DNA of 64,000 nucleotides from contig NZ_WRPP01000002.1 in assembly GCF_009760405.1 (NCBI RefSeq), forward strand, positions 1,089,032-1,153,031, written 5' to 3'. Each line of letters begins with the position of its first letter. Positions within the stretch are counted from its first letter, which is position 1. The notes beneath the pieces are model-generated. The model was given only the letters and a program-made list of their open reading frames with translations, was not told the origin of the DNA and did no database searches. Origin of the DNA: Nocardia terrae. GTDB taxonomy: Bacteria > Actinomycetota > Actinomycetes > Mycobacteriales > Mycobacteriaceae. Position numbers and translations under genes: made by a program. Of the stretch, positions 1 through 8,538 are shown one piece after another.

Positions 1-1089
<1,089 letters not shown>

Positions 1090-1098
1090 GCGGCGGGG

Positions 1099-1905
1099 TC
1101 AGCTCATGGTCGACGGCCAGGCGCGGTCGTCGATCGTGAGCCATGGTTCCACGGCTGCGGAAGTCGGTGGCGCACCGGTGAATTCGCGGATCTCGCGAAT
1201 GAGATGGGGTTGGTCGGAGTATCCGCTCTCGGCCGCCACCAGCGCGTGCGCATGCCCCTGAACCAGCCGGTGCACGGCGTGATCGAAGCGCACCAGTTTG
1301 GCGGCTCGTTTGGGTGTGAGCCCGATCTGGGCTCCGAATCGCGACCACAACCGTTGACGACTCCAGCCGATCTCACCGGCCAGCTCCTCGACCCGGAACC
1401 GGCCCCGGGTGCCGACGATCCGCGACCATGCCCGGGCGACCTCGGGATCCGGCGACAGATCCCCGACCCGTGCCCGCAACATCGACTCGACCAGCGCGAA
1501 TCGTTCCTGCCAGCCCGCCGCGGCGCCGAGCCGCTCCCGCAACCGCTCCGCGTCACGACCCCAGACATCCGCGAGCCCAACGATATCCCCGCCCAGCTCG
1601 ACCAGTGGAAACCCGAGTACCGCTGGCGCGACCAGCGGCGAGAGCCGCACCTGGACACAATCGACGGCGTCGACCCGCACCGCCGGCGAGCTCCCGGCCA
1701 GGCCGCGGACCAGGCTGCTCGAGTGGATTCGCCCTGCCGAATCGCGAATATCGAAGCAGCGCTCACCGAACTCGACCACGATCGTGACCGCGGGATGCGG
1801 AACGGCCCGCACCAGCTCCGTCCCATCACCGCGAATCCGGAACCCTGCCATATCGACGCCGCGCAACGCGGGCATCCGCGACGGTCGCGCGATCTCCCAG
1901 CCCAC
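1099..1905 (-). CDS. AraC family transcriptional regulator
   Basis: About 268 residues from a GTG at 1905. The C-terminal third has the paired helix-turn-helix of AraC/XylS proteins (VEELAGEIGWSRQRLWSRF, then a second helix region around the SGYSDQPHLIREIREFTG motif). The N-terminal two thirds resemble the small-molecule sensor region of the DUF6597-type AraC proteins common in actinobacteria. The frame stays open upstream to 1989, but those extra codons look non-coding. No strong ribosome site marks the start, so it is uncertain by up to 28 codons. It converges on the MFS exporter, which may be a target, but no operator is visible. Confidence 0.85.
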   Translation of the reverse strand: MGWEIARPSRMPALRGVDMAGFRIRGDGTELVRAVPHPAVTIVVEFGERCFDIRDSAGRIHSSSLVRGLAGSSPAVRVDAVDCVQVRLSPLVAPAVLGFPLVELGGDIVGLADVWGRDAERLRERLGAAAGWQERFALVESMLRARVGDLSPDPEVARAWSRIVGTRGRFRVEELAGEIGWSRQRLWSRFGAQIGLTPKRAAKLVRFDHAVHRLVQGHAHALVAAESGYSDQPHLIREIREFTGAPPTSAAVEPWLTIDDRAWPSTMS

Positions 1906-2071
1906 ACGGCGATTGTACGAGCACCCGCGTCGGCGCGAACGCCGACATTCCTTCAAGACGAATCCGGTTGTCCCACAGCAGCAGTGCACCCGGGCAACAA
2001 GATCAGGGAGCTGTCAGCGACGCGAACCCGACGACATTCCGCTCTGACAGCTCCCTGATCTCGAATTGTGT

Positions 2072-2644
2072 TCAGAGGTGCGGGGAACGGGGGCGCCAGC
2101 CCGGGGGTGGGTCCTCGCCGACACGGCCGTCGATGGATTCGCGCAGGAGGTCGGCGTGGCCGGTGTGGCGGCCGTATTCCTCGATGAGGTCGCAGAGCAG
2201 GCGGCGCAGGCTGAGGTGGTGGCCGCCGGGCCAGGCCAGGTGGACGAGCTGGTCGGGACCGCCGGTCGCCAAGGCGGCATTCAACTTCGATCGGGAGCGG
2301 GCGACGGTGGTGTCCCACAGCGTGTAGAGGTCGGCCGGGGTATCGGTGGCGGCCGAGGTGAAGTCCCACTCGGGGTCGGCGTTCCAGTCGACGCCGTCCC
2401 ATGGCGGGCTGACGGGCGCGCCCGAAAGCTTGCGCGTGAACATCTCGTCCTCGGCGCGAGCCAGATGCTTGAGCAGACCACCCAGGGTCAAGGCGGACGC
2501 GCCGATCCGGGTGTTCAGAGCGGGCGTATCGAGGTCGTCGGCTTTCCAGCGGAAGGTGGTGCGGAGCCGCTCGAGGGCACCGATGAGGTGTTCGGCCTCG
2601 GTGCCCGCCAGGGGTGGTTCCCACGGCGTCGCGCTGTCGGTCAC
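2072..2644 (-). CDS. DinB family protein (DUF664, mycothiol-transferase type)
   Basis: 190 residues matching the DinB/DUF664 four-helix bundle: a central segment LTLGGLLKHLARAEDEMF and the C-terminal signature EEYGRHTGHADLLRESIDG. In this superfamily, three His residues from such segments bind a metal, and actinobacterial members act as S-transferases using mycothiol. The histidines H60 and H170-H173 region are present. It reads away from the GlcG-like gene with 54 bp between the two starts, so they may share a control region. The mycothiol link is by family, not shown directly. Confidence 0.9.
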   Translation of the reverse strand: MTDSATPWEPPLAGTEAEHLIGALERLRTTFRWKADDLDTPALNTRIGASALTLGGLLKHLARAEDEMFTRKLSGAPVSPPWDGVDWNADPEWDFTSAATDTPADLYTLWDTTVARSRSKLNAALATGGPDQLVHLAWPGGHHLSLRRLLCDLIEEYGRHTGHADLLRESIDGRVGEDPPPGWRPRSPHL

Positions 2645-2698
2645 ATCGCCACCGTAGAGTGCGCGCGGCCGATTTCGTTGTCGCAGTACAGTATTGCC

Positions 2699-3136
2699 AT
2701 GGCTGTGACTCCTCGACTACCCGGCCTGACCTTGGCCGACGCCGATCGGCTGGTGGCCGCCGCCCTCGACGTCGGCGCCGAACGCGGGTTCCCACCCCTC
2801 GCCGCGGCCGTCGTCGACGTCAGCGGCGCGGTGATCACCCTGCGCCGCGCCGACGGCGGGATGCCGATGACCAGCCGTATCGCGGTGGCGAAGGCGCGCA
2901 CCGCCCTCGCGACCTTGGGGGCCTCGGGCGGCGTGCAACTGCCACCCGCCATCACCGGCAGCATTCAGCACCTCACCGGCGGGGATTTCATCCCGCACGC
3001 GGGCGGGCTGCTCGTCACCGACGACGACACGATCCTGGGCGCGATCGGCGCCTCCGGCGCGATCGCCACCGAGGACGAGCAGGCCGCGCGAGTTGCCGTG
3101 GAGCGCTGGCACGAATCCCGCCTTCGCGCATCATGA
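2699..3136 (+). CDS. GlcG/HbpS family heme-binding-type protein
   Basis: 145 residues beginning at ATG 2699. It has the GlcG/HbpS fold pattern: a long N-terminal helix (LTLADADRLVAAALDVGAER), then PPLAAAVVDVSGAVITLRRADGG, a helix with KARTALATL, and the glycine-rich end LGAIGASGA. Family members include heme-binding HbpS of Streptomyces and uncharacterised GlcG-like proteins. No signal peptide is visible, so it is probably cytoplasmic. Its stop overlaps the next start by 4 bp (ATGA), indicating translational coupling to the small KOW protein. A second GlcG family gene lies at 62118-62519. Confidence 0.88.
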   Translation: MAVTPRLPGLTLADADRLVAAALDVGAERGFPPLAAAVVDVSGAVITLRRADGGMPMTSRIAVAKARTALATLGASGGVQLPPAITGSIQHLTGGDFIPHAGGLLVTDDDTILGAIGASGAIATEDEQAARVAVERWHESRLRAS

Positions 3137-3345
3137 ACGATCGGCCGGAGTTCGCCGCGGGCGATGTCGTCTATTTCCCGGAGGGGCCGTTCAGCGGCGT
3201 GTGTGCCGTCGTGCGTTCCGTGGACGCGCGAAGAGCGGAGTTGCGCATCGACTTCAGCGAAGGGCTGACCCACCGCGAGGGCGGTGTTCTGCGCGAACGC
3301 CGACACAGTTTCACCGTTGCCTTCGACGAGGTCGAACTGGTTTAG
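3133..3345 (+). CDS. Stand-alone KOW-motif small protein
   Basis: 70 residues starting at an ATG that overlaps the previous stop. It reads FAAGDVVYFPEGPFSGVCAV and then VRSVDARRAELRIDF. This is the KOW pattern seen at the C-terminus of NusG and in ribosomal proteins (GDxVxxxxGPFxGxxGxVxxVD followed by a beta strand). No NGN or other domain is attached. KOW domains bind RNA, ribosomal protein S10 or other proteins, so an RNA- or protein-binding role is possible. Its stop is immediately followed by the stop of the convergent NmrA-like gene, with no bases between them. The motif match is by eye; the function is unknown. Confidence 0.7.
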   Translation: MNDRPEFAAGDVVYFPEGPFSGVCAVVRSVDARRAELRIDFSEGLTHREGGVLRERRHSFTVAFDEVELV

Positions 3346-4185
3346 CTACCGGTCGCCGCCGTCTCGAGCGAAGGCATCGGCGTGAATCGTGGCCCAATGC
3401 CGGAAGGTTCGCGGGGCGCGACCGGTGACCTGCTCCACGGTGGGTCTCACGATGGACTCGTCGACTGCGCCGTTGACGTAGAAGTCGAAGAAGGCATCGA
3501 CGTATTCGACGGGTGTGGTCTTCAGCATGTCGGCGCGCGCCTCCTCGTCGCTGAGACCCACGCACCGCAGGTCACGGCCAAGGACTTCACCGAGAATCGC
3601 GATCTGATCGGCGGGCAGCAGGGATTCCGGCCCGGTGGGCCACAGGATTTCACCGCGCAGCCCGGGATCGGCGAAGGCTCGCGCCGCCACCGCCGCCAGG
3701 TCGAAGGCATCCAGATTCGCCGTCCGTACCGTCGGGAACGGTACGCGCACGGTGTCTCCGGCCCGGAGCTGCGGCAGCCAGCGCAGCGCGTTGGAGTCGA
3801 AAGCGCACGGGCGCAGCATCGTCCATGCCGCACCGCACTCGGTGACCTCCTGCTCGGAGGCCATCATGTAGCGGCTCACGGCGTTGCCGGTGTCGCCGGT
3901 CGCGGCCGAGACGCCCGACAGCTGGACGATGTGCTCGACCCCGGCCTTGGCCGCCGCGTGCGCGATTCCGGGGTAGCCGGGCAGCAGGAACAGAGCCCGC
4001 ACCCCGTCGAGGGCCGCGGCCAGGTTCTCCGGCGCGGTCATATCGCCCGTCACCGCCTCGACATCGGCGGGCAGTCCGGCCTTCGCGGGGTCGCGCACCA
4101 GCGCCCGCACCGGCTCCCCGCCACCCGCCAGCGCTCGCACGAGTTCGGCCCCGACATTGCCGGTCGCGCCCGTCACCAGAATCAT
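3346..4185 (-). CDS. NmrA-like NAD(P)-binding epimerase/reductase (atypical SDR)
   Basis: 279 residues from ATG 4185, preceded by a good ribosome site (GAAGGGG). The N-terminus MILVTGATGNVGAELVRAL carries the TGxxGxxG dinucleotide-binding loop, followed by VRALVRDP, typical of NmrA/SDR5a proteins such as NAD(P)H:quinone reductases. It ends in the usual C-terminal region without extra domains. It faces the FAD oxidoreductase at 4420 across a 234-bp region holding an ECF41-like promoter. NAD-dependent epimerases and FAD oxidoreductases are both classes of gene known to be controlled by ECF41 sigma factors. The substrate is unknown. Confidence 0.87.
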   Translation of the reverse strand: MILVTGATGNVGAELVRALAGGGEPVRALVRDPAKAGLPADVEAVTGDMTAPENLAAALDGVRALFLLPGYPGIAHAAAKAGVEHIVQLSGVSAATGDTGNAVSRYMMASEQEVTECGAAWTMLRPCAFDSNALRWLPQLRAGDTVRVPFPTVRTANLDAFDLAAVAARAFADPGLRGEILWPTGPESLLPADQIAILGEVLGRDLRCVGLSDEEARADMLKTTPVEYVDAFFDFYVNGAVDESIVRPTVEQVTGRAPRTFRHWATIHADAFARDGGDR

Positions 4186-4357
4186 GTGTGCCCCTTCGCT
4201 TTCGGCCCAGGTTTCGCGATATCGGTTCCAGCCCACCGTATCCCCAGGAGAGAGCGCCGGTCGAGCGATCGTGAGTCCGATCTGCCCGGCCCGGTGCCGG
4301 TGTCGATCTTGGTGGGCGGGGATCGGATCGACGATCGGGCGCGGCCTCGCGCACGGA

Positions 4358-4384
4358 TGTCACACTTCCGGCCCGATCGGTGTC
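4358..4384 (+). promoter_or_regulatory. ECF41-like promoter (TGTCACA-N16-TGTC)
   Basis: TGTCACA at 4358-4364 is followed after exactly 16 bases by TGTC at 4381-4384, 35 bp before the FAD oxidoreductase start. The published ECF41 consensus, as I recall it, is TGTCACA-N16-CGTC, so only one base differs. ECF41 targets are COE genes (carboxymuconolactone decarboxylase, oxidoreductase, epimerase), which fits both flanking genes. No ECF41 sigma gene lies next to it, so the cognate factor must be elsewhere. Confidence 0.6.
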
Positions 4385-4419
4385 TATGGGTCGACACCGG
4401 AACGGGCGAAGGAGCGGAC

Positions 4420-5604
4420 ATGACCGAGAACATCGAAGTCGTCGTGATCGGGGGCGGGTACGCGGGCGTGATGGCCGCCAACCGCCTGCGCATGCGGGAG
4501 GGCCTGTCGGTCACCGTGATCAATCCGCGGCCGCGGTTCGTGGAGCGGATCCGGTTGCACCAGTTGGCCGCCGGCAGCGGAGCGGCGGTGGCCGAGTACG
4601 ACGAGGTGCTCGGCCAGGGCATCCGGTTGATCGTCGACGAGGCGGTGGAAATCGATGCGGTGCGGCGCAGTGTGGCGCTGCGGAGCGGAGGCAACGTGGC
4701 CTACGACTACCTCATCTACGCCGTCGGCAGTCACGGCGCCGCCCCGACGGTCCCCGGCGCGGCCGAATACGCCTACGCCCTGGCCGAATTCGAGCAGGCC
4801 GAGCGGCTGCGCGAGGCCCTGGCCGTCACCGATCCCGCCGCACCGGTGACGGTGGTCGGCGCCGGTCCCACCGGCATCGAGACCGCCGCCGAGCTGGCCG
4901 AGGCCGGTCGCACGGTCACCCTGGTGTGCGGTGGCCTACTCGGCCCGTACCTGCGGACACCGGCCCGCCGCTCGGTCGCCCGCCGGCTGACCGGGCTGGG
5001 CGTCACCATCGTCGACGGCCCGCACGCCAAGGTCGCCGCCGTCACCGCGCACACCGTTGTCCTCGGCGACGGCCGCGAACTGCCGAGCGCGATCACCGTG
5101 TGGACCGCCGGTTTCGGTGTCCCCGACCTGGCCACTCGCAGCGGCCTGAGCACCGACGCCCTGGGCCGCCTGCGCACCGACGAAACCCTCACCAGCATCG
5201 ATGATCCCCGCATCCTCGCCACCGGCGACGCCGCCGCGCCTACCGACCACCCGCTGCGCATGAGCTGCCAGGCCGCGATTCCGCTCGGCGTGCACGCCGC
5301 CGACACGGTCCTGAGCCGTCTCGCCGACGCCGAACCGCCCCTGCTGAACATCGGCTTCGTGGGCCAGTGCATCAGCCTCGGCCGCCGGGCCGCCACCGTC
5401 CAACCGTCCCGCCTCGACGACACCCCGATGCGCTTCTACCTCGGCGGCCGCCCCGCCGCCTCGATCAAGGAGGCCGTCTGCAAGAGCACCGTCTGGAGTC
5501 TGCGCCGCGAAGCCCGCAGGCCCGGCTCGGCCTTCACCACCAAGGGCGGCAAGCGCCAACAACGGCTGGCCGCGACGAATCCCGTAGCGCCGCTGGTGAA
5601 GTGA
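4420..5604 (+). CDS. NAD(P)/FAD-dependent oxidoreductase (NDH-2-like)
   Basis: 394 residues from ATG 4420 with ribosome site GGAG 6 bases upstream. IEVVVIGGGYAGVMAANRL is an FAD-binding GxGxxG Rossmann fold, VTVVGAGPTGIETAAELAEAG is the second, NAD(P)H-binding fold, and RILATGDAAAP is the second FAD contact. This architecture matches type II NADH dehydrogenase-like pyridine nucleotide-disulfide oxidoreductases. It has no obvious C-terminal membrane anchor. In actinobacteria such genes often neighbour SigJ/ECF41 sigma genes; here the promoter motif is present but the sigma gene is not. The electron acceptor is unknown. Confidence 0.9.
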   Translation: MTENIEVVVIGGGYAGVMAANRLRMREGLSVTVINPRPRFVERIRLHQLAAGSGAAVAEYDEVLGQGIRLIVDEAVEIDAVRRSVALRSGGNVAYDYLIYAVGSHGAAPTVPGAAEYAYALAEFEQAERLREALAVTDPAAPVTVVGAGPTGIETAAELAEAGRTVTLVCGGLLGPYLRTPARRSVARRLTGLGVTIVDGPHAKVAAVTAHTVVLGDGRELPSAITVWTAGFGVPDLATRSGLSTDALGRLRTDETLTSIDDPRILATGDAAAPTDHPLRMSCQAAIPLGVHAADTVLSRLADAEPPLLNIGFVGQCISLGRRAATVQPSRLDDTPMRFYLGGRPAASIKEAVCKSTVWSLRREARRPGSAFTTKGGKRQQRLAATNPVAPLVK

Positions 5605-5913
5605 CACGAGGCCGCGCGCCGCAGGACGGGTCGAAGCGCGGTAGCGGACCGACCAGTCGTGCCAAGGCCGCGACCTTGTGTGCCTACCGGCGCGCTCGAA
5701 ATGACCGAGGCCGCCGGATACGCGAAACTCGTTGGCACCGGCGGAACTTCGCCGCCGGATCCGGGCACTTCGCGGCGCATTGCGCGCGGCATCGTGCAGG
5801 GCGTGCAATCGTGCGTCACCGGCGGCTCGCTTCCGACTCCCCGCTGCCGGTTATGTCGCATGCTCTCCGGTGCCCAGCGGTGCGCTGGGCAGCGCATGCA
5901 GTGCCGGGCTGGT
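5605..5913. other. Intergenic region with no gene seen
   Basis: About 310 bases between the FAD oxidoreductase and the recombinase terminator. Short open frames exist on both strands, but none has a start with a ribosome site, a family motif or sustained codon bias. Several small GC-rich inverted repeats occur, such as the segment around 5880-5910. I find no tRNA and no recognisable attachment site for the adjacent recombinase. Confidence 0.5.
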
Positions 5914-5951
5914 GATGGTCCGGACGTCTTCTCCGCGGCGTCCGGGCCATC
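5914..5951 (-). terminator. Hairpin terminator behind the recombinase gene
   Basis: GATGGTCCGGACG (5914-5926) pairs with CGTCCGGGCCATC (5939-5951), a 13-bp stem with one wobble pair and a 12-base loop. It starts 18 bases beyond the stop of the minus-strand recombinase. There is no clear U tract, as is common in actinobacteria. Confidence 0.6.
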
Positions 5952-5968
5952 ATCGGGGCCGGAGCTGG

Positions 5969-7195
5969 TCAGAGGCCGAGTTTGGTTACGGCGTTGTCTT
6001 CCAAGGGGTTCGCGGTGCGAATGTAGCCGTGGACGGTGCGAGGGTTGGACCAGCGGCCCTGGCGCATGATTTCGCGGTCGCTGGCGCCGCCGAGAGCGGC
6101 CTGGGTGGCGAAACCGGCGCGCAGGGAGTGGCCGGAGAACAGGGTGGGGTCGAGGCCGGCGCGGGCGGCATAACGTTTGACCAGCTCGGCGACGGCGCGG
6201 CCGGACATGGCGGTCGGGGCGATGCCGCCGTGGCGTGAGATCGACGGGAAGAGCGGGAGATCGGGGGCGGTGAGGGTGGTGCCGGTGAAGCCGTGACAGC
6301 GGTGGATGCGGGGGTCCGGGGGCGGGGTGGCGGTGAGCCAGGCGCGCAGGTCGGCGGTGTGGGCCTCGCGCAGGCGGGTCCAGTCGGCGAAGGCGCACAC
6401 GGGGCAGGTGTGGGGGCGTTGGCCGCGGGGCAGGGCGACGCGCTGTTCGGTGACGCCGGTGGGGTCGGTCTTGGTGGTGGGCAGCTGGATCAGCAGCAGC
6501 GGCTCACCGGTGGCGTGGTCGGTGGTCACCGTCACGTCGGCGATGCGTAGCGCGGCGATCTCGCTGCGGCGCAATGCCCCCGCGAACCCGACCAGCAGGA
6601 GCAGTGTGTCGCGACGCCGTGCCGGTTCGGTGGGCCAGCCCGGTTCCGGCACCTCCGCGAGCAGCTGATCGAGGGTGTGCAGCAGCACCGGGCGCTTGCG
6701 TTTGGGCTGGCTGCGCCGAGTCCGCCGGATGCCGCGCAAGGTCAGCCGCACGACGTCGGCGCGAGTGGGGGAGGGCAGCCCGTTGGCGGCGTGCACCGCC
6801 GCCAACGCGGCCGCCTTGCGCTCCAAAGTGGCCGCGCTGAAGGCCCATTCGCCGTTCTCGCGCCGCGCGTCGGCCGCCGCGGCCAGATACACCGCCACAT
6901 CGAGCGGATCCGCCGGCAGCGCCTGCCGCGACTCGGCCGCACACCAGGCCGCCCACGCGATCCAGTCGGTTCGATAGGCGCGCAAGGTGTTCGCCGACTG
7001 CGACGCCTCCAGATACCGTCGCAACGAACCGGCCTGCACCTCGTCGAAGCGATCCCGCACCAGCCGTAATGCCGCCGCGTCCACCAGCACACTGCGCACC
7101 CCGCGCCGCAGCTCGCCGCGCACCTCCTCGGGCACCGCGATCACCGCGCCCTGCTCGACCGGCGACTGCGGGCTGTCCTGCGTCGGCTCTGCCAT
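5969..7195 (-). CDS. Tyrosine-type site-specific recombinase/integrase
   Basis: 408 residues. An N-terminal SAM-like core-binding domain (about 50-160) is followed by the catalytic domain. The expected residues can be read: Arg209 (GALRRSE), a Lys near 242, His356 and Arg359 (GHSLRAGF), Trp382/His389 and the nucleophile Tyr391 (HGYIR). A CPVC motif and nearby Cys/His residues sit between the Lys and the HxxR motif, an insertion not found in XerC/D. No excisionase, tRNA or other phage/ICE gene is nearby, so it looks like an orphan. The next gene is an internally deleted epoxide hydrolase. All catalytic residues appear intact. Confidence 0.9.
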   Translation of the reverse strand: MAEPTQDSPQSPVEQGAVIAVPEEVRGELRRGVRSVLVDAAALRLVRDRFDEVQAGSLRRYLEASQSANTLRAYRTDWIAWAAWCAAESRQALPADPLDVAVYLAAAADARRENGEWAFSAATLERKAAALAAVHAANGLPSPTRADVVRLTLRGIRRTRRSQPKRKRPVLLHTLDQLLAEVPEPGWPTEPARRRDTLLLLVGFAGALRRSEIAALRIADVTVTTDHATGEPLLLIQLPTTKTDPTGVTEQRVALPRGQRPHTCPVCAFADWTRLREAHTADLRAWLTATPPPDPRIHRCHGFTGTTLTAPDLPLFPSISRHGGIAPTAMSGRAVAELVKRYAARAGLDPTLFSGHSLRAGFATQAALGGASDREIMRQGRWSNPRTVHGYIRTANPLEDNAVTKLGL

Positions 7196-7217
7196 GCCTC
7201 GACCTTAGATTGATCAT

Positions 7218-7634
7218 GTGTTCCCGTTGCAGCAGACTCCGATTCACGTGTCCGACCGAACACTCGACGACCTCCGCCGGCGGCTCGAGTCGACCCGCTG
7301 GTACGACGACGACGGCAATGCCGACGCCGGATGCGATGTGGGCTCGCTGGTCACCGGCCAACTCGGCCACAAGTATGCCGACGCCCTCTACGGCATCCAT
7401 ATCGGCTCGGGCCAGCGCCTGGGCATGTTCAACGGCGAACGCGCCTGGGACATCACCGGTGGCCGCCCGATCCCCGAGGGTCTGCCCGAGGACGTGCACG
7501 CGCGAATCATCGCCCTGGAGAAGCGATTCGCCGTGCACGTCACCGCCCACGACCACGGCGGACATTTCATCCCCTGGGAGATCCCGGCCGAATGGACCGA
7601 CGATCTCCGCCGCACCTTCCGTGGCCGCCGCTAG
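7218..7634 (+). CDS. Internally deleted epoxide hydrolase (mini-EH)
   Basis: 138 residues against about 380-390 for the family. Residues 1-30 match the epoxide hydrolase N-terminal cap (RTLDDLRRRLESTRW). Residues 38-110 match the region around the nucleophile, with CDVGS aligning to the GGDxGS elbow and Asp40 in the nucleophile place. Residues 113-138 match the family C-terminus (GGHFIPWEIP, catalytic His116, then DDLRRTF). Compared with the full-length relative at 44135-45271, roughly 145 residues are missing at the first junction and about 100 at the second, both in frame. The HGxP oxyanion segment is gone, so activity is doubtful. It may be a decaying gene with an open frame. Confidence 0.75.
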   Translation: MFPLQQTPIHVSDRTLDDLRRRLESTRWYDDDGNADAGCDVGSLVTGQLGHKYADALYGIHIGSGQRLGMFNGERAWDITGGRPIPEGLPEDVHARIIALEKRFAVHVTAHDHGGHFIPWEIPAEWTDDLRRTFRGRR

Positions 7635-7637
7635 CCC

Positions 7638-7689
7638 CGAGCCACCCTTCCCGCCGGGCTTGCCGAGTGATGGCTCGCGGTCCGGCGGG
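7638..7689 (+). terminator. Possible nested hairpin after the mini-EH
   Basis: Just after the stop at 7634, CGAGCCA (7638-7644) can pair with TGGCTCG (7671-7677). Alternatively CCCGCCGG (7650-7657) can pair with CCGGCGGG (7682-7689). The two stems exclude each other in part. It lies between convergent genes, so it could terminate either strand. Confidence 0.35.
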
Positions 7690-7744
7690 CGGTGCCGGCA
7701 ATCGTGTCAGGGGGCTTTCCACGGTCGTCGGCGTGGTGCGGGTT

Positions 7745-8176
7745 TCAAGCCGAGGTCACGGCGGGTGTCAGCGCCACGACGGGGATTTCCCAGTCGAGTT
7801 TCGCTTGGAAATCGGCCAGAAACGGCGAAGCCACCAATTGCCGCTGCCAGAGCTCTGCGCGCTCGTCTCCGGTCACGATCTGGGCGGTGACGGGCCAGGA
7901 TTCGGTGCCCACCTCGATCGTGGCGGCCGGGTTTGCCAGCAGGTTGTGAAACCACCCGGGCCGCGTCCCGCGGCCGCCATTGGCCGCGAACACCACCACG
8001 CGCTCACCGTCCTGCTGATAGGCCAGGGGCCAGGTGCGCGACACCCCGGTGCGAGCCCCGAGGGTGGTGAGCAGCAACAGCGGGGTGTCGGCGAACTGTC
8101 CGCCCACCCGGCCGCCCCCGGAACGGAATTGCTGGATTATCTTTTCGTTCAGCCGCTGACGTGCAGTATCGGTCAC
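7745..8176 (-). CDS. Deazaflavin (F420)-dependent nitroreductase family protein
   Basis: 143 residues of the Ddn/PNPOx-like split-barrel family. Recognisable parts are LLLLTTLGARTGVSRTWPLAY, then VVVFAANGG, and PGWFHNLLANPAATIEVG, the usual order in actinobacterial F420H2-dependent reductases of the DDN type. Members reduce quinones, nitroimidazoles or other electrophiles with F420. The cofactor is assigned by family only. It converges with the mini-epoxide hydrolase. Confidence 0.9.
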   Translation of the reverse strand: MTDTARQRLNEKIIQQFRSGGGRVGGQFADTPLLLLTTLGARTGVSRTWPLAYQQDGERVVVFAANGGRGTRPGWFHNLLANPAATIEVGTESWPVTAQIVTGDERAELWQRQLVASPFLADFQAKLDWEIPVVALTPAVTSA

Positions 8177-8232
8177 GTGCAGTCAAACCACTGTGCCGCG
8201 CTGGGCATTCCGTGACCGGGCATCCGTTTGCC

Positions 8233-8463
8233 TCAGTGCTGCAGCCGCCATGCCGCGTCCGGTTTCGGAAGCGGCCAGTTCCAACCGTATTTGCACCGCA
8301 GCGCCAGCAGCTGCTGGCGTCGGGCGCACGACTGCTCGGTGTCGCCGTCGCCCTCGATACAGTTGCGGTGGATCCACATCATGGCCTCGACCGTGCCCGA
8401 GAGGCGCATGGCGTCATGCTCAGGCATACGATGATGCTTGAGCACAGACGGCGTGTCCGACAT
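8233..8463 (-). CDS. Small hypothetical protein
   Basis: 76 residues from ATG 8463, with good third-position GC bias. It is rich in Met, His, Cys and Trp (MMWIHRNCIEGDG, then RCKYGWNWPLP) and has no signal peptide or membrane segment. I do not recognise the family. It reads away from the amidotransferase gene, whose start lies 75 bp off, so the two may share a control region. Confidence 0.6.
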   Translation of the reverse strand: MSDTPSVLKHHRMPEHDAMRLSGTVEAMMWIHRNCIEGDGDTEQSCARRQQLLALRCKYGWNWPLPKPDAAWRLQH

Positions 8464-8538
8464 GGCCCAATCATCCCTCACCCGAGCCGAGCTGTCGTGT
8501 GGTCCGGTCGCCTTCGCCTCTTGCGAGAGGAGTCGTTC

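Noticed and set aside
5605..7634. Integrative element around the tyrosine recombinase
   Set aside because: No tRNA, direct repeats, excisionase, relaxase or phage genes flank it.
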